Below, piece after piece: positions 25,656 through 31,752 of a stretch of DNA of 31,752 nt (the first letter of the stretch is position 1; each line of letters starts with the position of its first letter). Location: positions 1 through 31,752 of the forward strand of contig DATLUC010000079.1 of NCBI GenBank assembly GCA_035533335.1, in the 5' to 3' direction. The notes beneath the pieces were generated by a model. It was not told the origin of the DNA. It worked only from the letters and a program-made list of their open reading frames with translations, and searched no databases. The position numbers were made by a program, and so were the translations under genes. The DNA comes from DATKSS01 sp035533335. Lineage in GTDB: Bacteria > Chloroflexota > Dormibacteria > Dormibacterales > Dormibacteraceae.

Positions 25656-27394
25656 ACGTACCTACCGACCTTCTTTCGAGCATCGGCATCTGCGTCGGCG
25701 CAGCAGCACTGATTGCGGCCGTCACGTGGCGGTTCCGGCAGCCGCTGATCATCGCGTACCTCGCGACGGGCGTGATCATCGGGCCCCACCTGCTGAAGTT
25801 CGTTAATGACCAGGGCAGCATCTCGGCCGTGGCCGAGATCGGCTTGATCCTCCTGCTTTTCGTCATCGGCCTCGAGATCGACCTCAGGAAGATGGCTGCA
25901 GGCGGACCGGCGGTCCTCCTCACGGGAGCCCTCCAGGTCCCCATCTGCATCGCGCTCGGCCTGGGCTTCTTCGCCCTTCTCGGGGTGGGGAACGGCCCGG
26001 GAAACTACGAGCTGGTCTACCTGGCGGCGTGCATGAGCCTGTCCAGCACGCTGGTCGTGGTCAAGATCCTGAACGACAAGTACGAGCTCGACACTTTGCC
26101 GGGCCGGATCTCGCTCGGGGTGCTCGTCATCCAGGACTTGTGGGCTGTCGCGATGCTGGCCGTGCAGCCCAACCTGGTGAACCCGAACCTGCTTCCGCTC
26201 GCGGGGTCGCTGTGGCGAGGCGCAGTCCTGGTGGTGAGCGGCTTCGCGATCTCCAAGTACGTCCTGCCGCACCTCTTCCGGATGGTCGCCAAGGCGCCCG
26301 AGCTCGTGCTGGTGTCGGGGCTCGGGTGGTGCTTTTTCCTCGCCGGGGCGGCCAGCTTCATCGGCCTGTCTCGGGAAATGGGCGCGCTCATCGCCGGAGT
26401 GAGCCTGTCGACCTTCCCGTACAACGTCGACGTGGTCGCCAAGGCCGTCAGCATCCGCGACTTCTTCATCACGCTCTTCTTCGTCGCTCTGGGGATGCAG
26501 ATCACGATCCCGAGCGTGCAGGTGCTCGAGCTGGCGCTCGCCGCGTCTGCGTTCGTGATCGTCAGCCGAATCGTGGTGGTGCCGATCCTCTACGCGCTCC
26601 GGCTCGGCCTGCGCACCAGCATCGTGCCCGCGGTCAACCTCGCCCAGGTGAGCGAGTTCTCGATCGTCATCGCGTCCCTAGGGGTGACGATCCACCCGCA
26701 GCAGATCTCCTCAGACGTGCTGACCATCGTCATCATCACCTTCGCGGTGACCTCGGTCGTGTCGACGTACATGATCAACTTCAGCCATCGCATCCAGAGC
26801 GTCCTGGCAACTGCCTTCAAGGCGATCGGTTTGAAAGACCTCGACTCGAGCGCGATGCTCCAGGAGGTCGAGCAGATGCATCAGCCGGTGATCTTCCTCG
26901 GCTTCTTTCGCGACACCAGCTCGATCCTTTACGAGTTCGAGCACGAAGGCGACGCGATCGAAGCGCGCCAGTTCATCGAGAAGATCCTCGTGATCGACTT
27001 CAACCCGACGGTGATGCGCGAGCTGCGACGCAAGGAGATCAAGTGCGTGTACGGCGACATCGCCCACATGGACACGCTGCGCCACGCCGGCATCGAGCAT
27101 GCCGAGCTCGTGGTGTCGAGCATCACCGACGACGTGCTTCGCGGGACGAACAACATCAAGCTCATGAAGAACGTGCGCTCCAACGCGCCCAATACGCGCA
27201 TCGTCCTGACCACGGACCACATCCCACAGGCGCTCGAGTTCTACGCGGCGGGCGCCGACTTCGTCTTCATCCCGCGCCTGTATTCGGCAGCCGCCTGCGC
27301 ACGAATCCTGCGCAGGGGCCTGGCCGAAGGATTCGAAGAGTTTCGCAAGCAGGCGATCGGCCACCTTTCCCAGCGGCAGGAGGTCCTGGCCTGA
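25652..27394 (+). CDS. Cation:proton antiporter, KefB-like with C-terminal TrkA-N-like domain
   Basis: 580 residues. The first 380 or so form the CPA2 membrane domain with about 12 spans: LIIAYLATGVIIGPHLL, LILLLFVIGLEIDLRKM, ACMSLSSTLVVVKIL (conserved discontinuous helix), FFITLFFVALGMQI. Residues about 400-570 have a TrkA-N/RCK-like fold: ILVIDFNPTVMRELRRKEI, CVYGDIAHMDTLRHAGI, AELVVSSITDDVLRGTN. The expected GxGxxG of the nucleotide site is replaced by FLGFFRDTSSIL, so NAD+ binding is doubtful. The ATG overlaps the SDR remnant stop. No Shine-Dalgarno is seen at 25652, so coupling to the remnant may matter. It probably exports or exchanges K+ or Na+ for H+. Confidence 0.92.
   Translation: MNVPTDLLSSIGICVGAAALIAAVTWRFRQPLIIAYLATGVIIGPHLLKFVNDQGSISAVAEIGLILLLFVIGLEIDLRKMAAGGPAVLLTGALQVPICIALGLGFFALLGVGNGPGNYELVYLAACMSLSSTLVVVKILNDKYELDTLPGRISLGVLVIQDLWAVAMLAVQPNLVNPNLLPLAGSLWRGAVLVVSGFAISKYVLPHLFRMVAKAPELVLVSGLGWCFFLAGAASFIGLSREMGALIAGVSLSTFPYNVDVVAKAVSIRDFFITLFFVALGMQITIPSVQVLELALAASAFVIVSRIVVVPILYALRLGLRTSIVPAVNLAQVSEFSIVIASLGVTIHPQQISSDVLTIVIITFAVTSVVSTYMINFSHRIQSVLATAFKAIGLKDLDSSAMLQEVEQMHQPVIFLGFFRDTSSILYEFEHEGDAIEARQFIEKILVIDFNPTVMRELRRKEIKCVYGDIAHMDTLRHAGIEHAELVVSSITDDVLRGTNNIKLMKNVRSNAPNTRIVLTTDHIPQALEFYAAGADFVFIPRLYSAAACARILRRGLAEGFEEFRKQAIGHLSQRQEVLA
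27378..27383 (+). promoter_or_regulatory. AGGAGG ribosome binding site before the DCC-family gene
   Basis: A perfect AGGAGG lies inside the end of the antiporter gene. It is seven bases before a CTG codon at 27391 whose last two bases overlap the antiporter TGA (CTGA junction). It is about 65 bases from the first ATG of the downstream frame (27448), too far to serve it. It therefore supports initiation upstream of the in-frame TGA, although a CTG start would be rare. Confidence 0.55.
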
Positions 27395-27789
27395 CCGGGC
27401 CTCGGGTCGCCTTGCTCTTCGACGGCACTTGAGCGATCTGCACCAGGATGGCGCGCTGGGTCCGCCGGCGCGACCGGGCCGGCCGTGTGCTGGTCATCCC
27501 CAACCAATCCCGCGGCGCGCTCGCTCGCTACGGCATCACCAGAGCTGAGGCTGACCGCAGCGCCTGGGCCGTCGACCAGAAAGGCAGGCGTCATGAAGGC
27601 GCCGCGGCGGTCAACGTCGTGCTTCGGGAGCTTGGAGGCGCTGCGGGGGCGCTCGGAAGATCCCTCCAGCTCATGCCGCTGGCTGTGGTCGAGGGCGCGG
27701 CCTACCGCTGGCTGGCGAGGCATCGGTCCCGGTTCGGTGCCCTGGGTGTCCGACCGGAGTGCGACGAGCCCGGGTCCGATTGCGAATGA
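27391..27789 (+). CDS. DCC-family (DUF393) thiol-disulfide oxidoreductase with in-frame TGA at the first redox Cys
   Basis: The downstream frame from 27448 encodes 113 residues of the DCC/DUF393 family, including RWVRRRDRAGRVLVIPNQ, AWAVDQKGRRHEGAAAVN and EGAAYRWLARHRSRFG. Family members begin with V-L-L-F-D-G-x-C-x-x-C. Upstream in the same frame the sequence reads VALLFDGT, then TGA (27430-27432), then AICTRM. The TGA falls exactly at the first Cys of CxxC. Read through, the product is about 132 residues with a UxxC site. The start may be the CTG at 27391 behind AGGAGG, or the TTG at 27412. The alternatives are a nonsense mutation with a restart at ATG 27448, which would lack the whole redox site, or a sequencing error. 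Family assignment is firm; selenocysteine is a hypothesis. Confidence 0.62.
27464..27483 (+). promoter_or_regulatory. Candidate SECIS-like hairpin downstream of the TGA
   Basis: GCCGGC (27464-27469) pairs perfectly with GCCGGC (27478-27483) around an 8-base loop that starts with G. The loop begins 37 bases after the in-frame TGA. Weaker hairpins are closer: GGTC/GACC (27459-27462 with 27472-27475) and CCAG/CTGG (27443-27446 with 27456-27459). Bacterial SECIS elements lie in this range and carry a G at the start of the loop. GC-rich DNA forms such stems by chance, so this is suggestive only. Confidence 0.3.
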
Positions 27790-27800
27790 GCCCCGGGACG

Positions 27801-28109
27801 CTACTGCGCCGATGGCTTGCGGAGGGCCTTGTCGATCTCGGCGCCGACCTCGCGGAAGGTCTCAGCGAGCGCTGCCCCGAATGATCGGGCTGCCTGCCGC
27901 GTACCAGCTTTGACCTCGGGGTCGCGTGAGGCGGCCTCGAGCGAGTTGAACACGGACTCCGCCGCCTGCCGCAGCTTCTCGAGCGAGCGGTCCACGTCGG
28001 CGGATGCCGTCTCGTCTCCGGTGCTCCTGTACTGGCGGTGCAGCTGGCCGCCCAGCGTCTTCATGTCCTTCTGGAACTGCTCCCACGCCGCTTTGGTGTC
28101 GCTGGCCAT
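27801..28109 (-). CDS. Small helical hypothetical protein
   Basis: 102 residues from the ATG at 28109, chosen because AGAGGAG sits eight bases upstream. A frame extending to 28133 has no such site. The sequence is hydrophilic and mostly helical: AAWEQFQKDMKTLGGQLHRQ, ADVDRSLEKLRQAAESVFNS, AARSFGAALAETFREVG. It has no membrane span and no signal peptide. It resembles small actinobacterial proteins of unknown function with two amphipathic helices (possible coiled coil). It converges on the DCC gene with 11 bases between and is divergent from the membrane protein at 28183. Confidence 0.75.
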   Translation of the reverse strand: MASDTKAAWEQFQKDMKTLGGQLHRQYRSTGDETASADVDRSLEKLRQAAESVFNSLEAASRDPEVKAGTRQAARSFGAALAETFREVGAEIDKALRKPSAQ

Positions 28110-28182
28110 GTCGTCGTCTCCTCTGGGTCCCACGCTCTAAAACTCGCCTTGCCGAGCGCCGCCACCCGGCGGCGAATTCGAC

Positions 28183-28746
28183 ATGATTGTCATTGTCCTA
28201 GCTTCACGGACCGACATGGAGGACCGCAAATTGGCGGAACAGCACGAGGAACGACGGAAATCCGACAGCGCGCACCGGGCGGCTTACGCCGCGGCCAAGG
28301 CCGAGCCCACCCTGCACAAGCCACGGTTGGTCACCTCTCGGGCGGGGCACGAGGCCGTGCACGGGGCCGGGGCGATCGGGCGGTTCAACACCTGGCTCGC
28401 GGTCAGGATCACCCGCAGCGTAGGCACGATGTGGACGGCGTATGTGTTCGCGGCCATAGCTCTTATCTCTTTGCCTGCCGCCATCATGACCGGCAACGTC
28501 ATCGTCATCGTCGCGTGGATCGCGCAGACGTTCTTCCAGCTGGTCCTGCTCCCGATCATCATCGTCGGCCAGAACGTGATCTCCGCCAGCCAGGACGCGC
28601 GCGCCGAGGCGGACCACATCACCCTGACCACCCTGCACGCGATCAACGTGCAGCAGCTGCAGATGCTGACCCAGCAGAAGGACATGCTGCAGCAGCAGCG
28701 GGAAATTCTCGACATGCTGCAGAAGAAGGGTTACGCCACTCCCTGA
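28183..28746 (+). CDS. DUF1003-like membrane protein with C-terminal coiled coil
   Basis: 187 residues from the ATG at 28183. A second ATG at 28216 (MEDRKLAEQ) fits the hydrophilic start better, and neither has a good binding site. A charged N-terminus (LAEQHEERRKSDSAHRAAYA) is followed by a region typical of DUF1003-like proteins: FNTWLAVRITRSVGTMW, then two spans YVFAAIALISLPAAIM and VIVIVAWIAQTFFQLVLLPIII. The tail INVQQLQMLTQQKDMLQQQR is strongly coiled-coil and Gln-rich. The next gene, an ion channel, follows closely, so the two are probably co-transcribed. Function unknown. Confidence 0.75.
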   Translation: MIVIVLASRTDMEDRKLAEQHEERRKSDSAHRAAYAAAKAEPTLHKPRLVTSRAGHEAVHGAGAIGRFNTWLAVRITRSVGTMWTAYVFAAIALISLPAAIMTGNVIVIVAWIAQTFFQLVLLPIIIVGQNVISASQDARAEADHITLTTLHAINVQQLQMLTQQKDMLQQQREILDMLQKKGYATP

Positions 28747-28814
28747 TTGAACCTGAGCTCTGGAATTACGATCCAGAGGGTGACGATCGTCAATCACTCA
28801 ACCTGGCCGATGGG

Positions 28815-29930
28815 GTGACGTCGTTGCTCGACGGCCTCGAGGTCGCCGCCGGCGGCGTCATCGTCCTCATCGTCTTCTACGACCTCTTCCAGTCGGTGGT
28901 CCTGCCTCGGCCCGCCGTGGGCAAGGTCCAGCTGGCCAGGATCCTGATCCGACCCACGTGGAAGATCTGGAGGTGGGTCAGCCAGCGCAGCTCCCGCGTG
29001 GAGCGCAGCGAGGCGAGGCTCGCCTCCTTCGCACCAGTGGCCCTTATCGGCCTGTTCGTCGTTTGGGCGTTGGCGCTGATGCTCGGCTACGGACTGATCA
29101 TCAGCGGGCTGGGCAGCGAGTTCCGGCCTGCCATCAACGACATCCCGACCTCCATCTACGTTTCTTCCAGCACGCTCGTTCCCCTCAGCTACGGCGACTT
29201 CGTCCCGGAGCAGGGTTTGGCGCGGCTCGCGATCATCGCCGAAAGCGCCACGGGGGTGGCCCTCGCAGCGCTCGCCATCACGCTCCTCTTCTCGTTGTAC
29301 GAATCGTTTCGGGCTCGTGAGGAAGCCGTCATCTCCCTCGATGCAATGGCTGGGGCGCCGCCTTCCGGTTTGCACATCCTCGAGACCGCCGCCGCTCATA
29401 AGACCCGGCCCGGGCTCCAGGAGATGTTCGACGAATGGCGCAGGTGGTCGGCGATGGTGCTGGAGAGCCACCTTGCCTATCCGCTGCTCGTCTACTTCCG
29501 GTCGAGCCATGACAACGAGGCATGGATCAACTCGTTCAGCGCCGTGATGGATGCCGCCACCCTCGTGATGAGCTCGGTCGACGACGATGCGGAAGGCGCT
29601 GCGCGACTCATGTTCACGGTGGGCAACCACCTGGTCGAGGACCTGACCTGGGTGCTCCGGTTGAAACCGGCCACGGCTGCGATCGTGGAGCGAGACGAGT
29701 TCGACCAGGCGGTGGCGCGCTTGAAGAAGGCTGGCTACCAGGTCAAGGACGGCGACGCGTGGAAGCAGTTCGTCGACCTGCGTTCGCGCTACGCGTCCAC
29801 ACTCAACCAGGTGGCGCACCTACTGGCCGTCCCGACCGCCGAGTGGGTCGGTGACCGCTCATATCTCCCGCACCGGCAGAGTCGCGCGCTGCGGCCGCGC
29901 CGCCGCAAGCCGACGACAATCAACCCGTGA
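28815..29930 (+). CDS. Two-span ion channel family protein
   Basis: 371 residues from the GTG at 28815. An upstream in-frame CTG at 28743 overlaps the previous stop (CTGA) and would add 24 acidic residues, so the true start is unsure. Spans: VAAGGVIVLIVFYDLFQSVV (10-29), FAPVALIGLFVVWALALML (72-90), a pore region and AESATGVALAALAITLLFSL (142-161). The pore reads SSSTLVPLSYGDFVPEQ with a filter SYGD (125-128), close to the K+ channel G-Y/F-G-D but with Ser for Gly. The C-terminal 200 residues are cytoplasmic and largely helical. The last base pairs overlap the oxidoreductase start (GTGA). Ion selectivity is inferred. Confidence 0.82.
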   Translation: MTSLLDGLEVAAGGVIVLIVFYDLFQSVVLPRPAVGKVQLARILIRPTWKIWRWVSQRSSRVERSEARLASFAPVALIGLFVVWALALMLGYGLIISGLGSEFRPAINDIPTSIYVSSSTLVPLSYGDFVPEQGLARLAIIAESATGVALAALAITLLFSLYESFRAREEAVISLDAMAGAPPSGLHILETAAAHKTRPGLQEMFDEWRRWSAMVLESHLAYPLLVYFRSSHDNEAWINSFSAVMDAATLVMSSVDDDAEGAARLMFTVGNHLVEDLTWVLRLKPATAAIVERDEFDQAVARLKKAGYQVKDGDAWKQFVDLRSRYASTLNQVAHLLAVPTAEWVGDRSYLPHRQSRALRPRRRKPTTINP

Positions 29931-31090
29931 GGTCGACTGTCGAGGTGGGGGTGATCGGCGCCGGGGTACACGGCTCGAGCGTCGCGTTTCACCTCGCGTC
30001 CGCCGGGGTGAAGGTCGCGGTCATCGAGCGGGGTGCTGTCGCCAGCGGGCCGACGGGCCGCTCGTCAGCCATCTGCCGCGCGTACTACACGAACCACTAC
30101 CTAGCGCGGGTGGCGAAAGCGAGCCTGGACATGTTCCGGTCGTACAACGAGCTGACGGGCGGCAGGGGCTGTGATTTCCATGCCGCAGGTGCGCTTTACC
30201 TGCACCCGGTGTCGGACGCCCAAGGGCTGGAAGAGGCGGCGCACTACATGAACTCGATCGGCACCAGGGTCAGGGTGCTGACGCCCGCCATGCTCCAGGA
30301 CGACTTTCCCCTGATCGATGCCGACGGGGTAGGGATAGCGGGGTGGGAGGAGGAAGCCGGTTATGCGGACCCGGCGGCGACCACCGTCGGCCTGCTCGGG
30401 CGCGCGGTCGAGCTGGGCGCCACCGCAAAGCTGCACACCCGGGTCCTCGGCCTGCGGGCGCGCGCCGGCTCCGGCGCGCACGTGAGCCTCGCCGGTGACG
30501 ACGAGTTGGAGTGCGAGCGTCTGCTCATCGCCGCAGGCCCCTGGACCAAGGAGCTGGCCTTGCAGCTGGCGGAGCCTCTGCCGCTTTCGGTCGAGCGCCA
30601 TTACGTGGCGACGATCCGCTGGCCGGACGCTCGCGAAATGCCGTTCGTGCACGCGGACATTGCGAGCGGCTACTACTGCAAGCCGGAAGGCGTGGACATG
30701 TACTGCCTCGGCCCCCTCACGGCCGAAGCGGAAACCGATCCCGATCAAGAGGTGGCCGGCCTCGATCCGGAGGAGTCGCACCGGATGGCCGCCCTGGCCA
30801 CGCGCAGGGTACCGCGCCTCAAGGACGCCGTTTCCACCGGGGGCTGGGCGAGCCTGTACGACGTCAGCCCGGACTGGATGCCGGTGATCGGGGAGATCGC
30901 GCCAGGGGTCTTCGTCGACGCGGGGACCAGCGGGCACGGTTTCAAGCTGGCCCCGGCGCTGGGCGCCGACGTGGCCGCGCTGGTCACGGGGGTTGGCGTG
31001 GACGACGGCATCCGGCAGTTCTCGCCGGCACGATTCGCGTCAGGCGGTTCGTTGCCGGCGGGCTACGGGAGCGCGCGGATCCTGGGCTGA
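29927..31090 (+). CDS. FAD-dependent oxidoreductase (DAO family)
   Basis: 387 residues. The GTG at 29927 overlaps the channel stop (GTGA) and directly precedes the dinucleotide fold VEVGVIGAGVHGSSVAFHLA (GxGxxG) with the acidic end of beta-2 in VAVIERG. The motif RSSAICRAYYTNHYL corresponds to the flavin-contacting region of sarcosine/glycine oxidase and dimethylglycine dehydrogenase relatives. Near the C-terminus, SPDWMPVIGEIAPGVFVDAG followed by SGHGFKLAPALG is the conserved DAO end. It probably oxidises an amino acid or N-methylated amine; the substrate is not deducible. It is co-translated with the channel, though a functional link is not obvious. Confidence 0.9.
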   Translation: MRSTVEVGVIGAGVHGSSVAFHLASAGVKVAVIERGAVASGPTGRSSAICRAYYTNHYLARVAKASLDMFRSYNELTGGRGCDFHAAGALYLHPVSDAQGLEEAAHYMNSIGTRVRVLTPAMLQDDFPLIDADGVGIAGWEEEAGYADPAATTVGLLGRAVELGATAKLHTRVLGLRARAGSGAHVSLAGDDELECERLLIAAGPWTKELALQLAEPLPLSVERHYVATIRWPDAREMPFVHADIASGYYCKPEGVDMYCLGPLTAEAETDPDQEVAGLDPEESHRMAALATRRVPRLKDAVSTGGWASLYDVSPDWMPVIGEIAPGVFVDAGTSGHGFKLAPALGADVAALVTGVGVDDGIRQFSPARFASGGSLPAGYGSARILG

Positions 31091-31106
31091 GGCGACCCCG
31101 CCCGTA

Positions 31107-31752
31107 TCAGTTGATGAGCCCCAGCTCGCGAGCCTTGACGATGGCCTCGAGCTTCGAATGCACGCCGAGCTTCTGCCCCAGGCTGCGGATGTGGGTGCGC
31201 ACGGTGGTGTAGCTGATGCCGAGCTCGGCGGCGATCGAACGGCTCGGCTCCCCGTCAGCCATCAGCCGGAGAACGTCTTTCTCCCGGACCGTGAGGCTGC
31301 GCAGCTGGGCGTCGATATTGCGCCGCTTGGCGAGCAGGGTGGCGATGGTGCGCGGCGTGATCAGCATCTGGCCACGTGCCACGTCGCGGATCGCGGTGAC
31401 GACCTCTGCCGCGGCTCGCGACTTGTGGATGAACGCGCTGGCTCCGGCCTGCACTGCCGCGAACCGGGCGGCGTCGCTGTCCTCACGGGTGAGGAAGATC
31501 ATCTTGGCCTGGGGCCTCATCTCGCGGATCGCCGACGCCGCGTCGGCGCCGGTGCCGTCGGGAAGCCGGAAGTCGAGCAGCACGACGTCGGGGTTCAGAT
31601 CGACTCCAATGCCCGCGCAATCCGCCACCGTACCGACCTGGCCTACGACTTTCATGTCCGCCTGGTGGTCGATCAGAGAGGCCAGGCCCTCGGCGACGAC
31701 CTGGTGGTCCTCCACGATCAAGACGCGGGTCGGTTGGTCGAAGCCATGCGCC
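31107..31752 (-). CDS. NarL/LuxR family response regulator (N-terminus at window edge)
   Basis: At least 204 residues. The frame stays open to the window edge (AHGFDQPTRVLIVEDHQ), so the true start is probably just beyond 31752. A TTG at 31721 is less likely because the conserved strand RVLIVEDH would be cut. The receiver domain has the acidic VEDH, phosphoacceptor Asp (residue 50 counted from the TTG) in VVLLDFRLPDGTG, and Lys in FIHKSRAAAEVV. The C-terminal LuxR helix-turn-helix is LTVREKDVLRLMADG, then SRSIAAELGISYTTVRTHIR. It is a transcription factor usually controlled by a HisKA_3 kinase. The kinase at 21195 is of that type but distant. It converges on the oxidoreductase. Confidence 0.92.
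   Translation of the reverse strand, partial: AHGFDQPTRVLIVEDHQVVAEGLASLIDHQADMKVVGQVGTVADCAGIGVDLNPDVVLLDFRLPDGTGADAASAIREMRPQAKMIFLTREDSDAARFAAVQAGASAFIHKSRAAAEVVTAIRDVARGQMLITPRTIATLLAKRRNIDAQLRSLTVREKDVLRLMADGEPSRSIAAELGISYTTVRTHIRSLGQKLGVHSKLEAIVKARELGLIN

Overview
The window is high-GC (about two thirds G+C by eye), gene-dense bacterial DNA with short operons, frequent GTG/TTG starts and stop/start overlaps (GTGA, TTGA, ATGA, TGATG). No rRNA, tRNA, CRISPR array, phage gene or transposase was seen. The mix of a treY-treZ-treX trehalose cluster, SPW-repeat and DUF1918 proteins, an AlkZ-like winged-helix protein, VIT1/CCC1 and LuxR-type regulators suggests a soil bacterium of the Terrabacteria type, such as a Dormibacterota/Chloroflexota relative or an actinobacterium. 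This placement is inference from gene content, not a measured phylogeny.

Layout. 1-1.6 kb: end of an ABC-2 exporter (ATPase cut by the window edge, plus permease). 1.8-3.4 kb (minus): a CPA2-type antiporter, followed in the same frame by a ParB-like small protein. 3.8-6.6 kb: a membrane protein with a C-terminal helix-turn-helix, overlapping a bifunctional penicillin-binding protein. 6.7-7.8 kb: AlkZ/HTH_42 protein. 7.9-9.7 kb (minus): a second ABC-2 exporter. 10.0-14.5 kb: a run of small stress or envelope-type genes (SPW protein, frameshifted methyltransferase, phasin/histone-tail-like protein, DUF1918, Cys/Gly-rich membrane protein, VIT1/CCC1, acidic protein). 14.6-20.8 kb: treY-treZ-treX, a complete route from glycogen or maltodextrin to trehalose. 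20.8-25.4 kb: two divergent two-component modules. 25.5-27.8 kb: a short-chain-dehydrogenase remnant, a KefB-like antiporter, and a DCC-family thiol-disulfide oxidoreductase. 27.8-31.1 kb: a small helical protein, two membrane proteins (one an ion channel) and an FAD oxidoreductase. 31.1 kb to the end (minus): a NarL/LuxR response regulator cut by the window edge.

The most notable observation is at 27.39-27.79 kb. The DCC-family gene has an in-frame TGA exactly where the first cysteine of its redox CxxC motif belongs. An AGGAGG ribosome binding site lies upstream, the frame is intact downstream, and GC-rich hairpins follow the TGA. This could be a UxxC selenoprotein or a fresh nonsense mutation. 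Other irregularities are a one-base frameshift in a methyltransferase, a ParB-like gene whose apparent homology runs upstream of any start codon to the stop of the preceding gene, a probable frameshift in a small gene at 12.1-12.4 kb, and an SDR remnant coupled to an antiporter.
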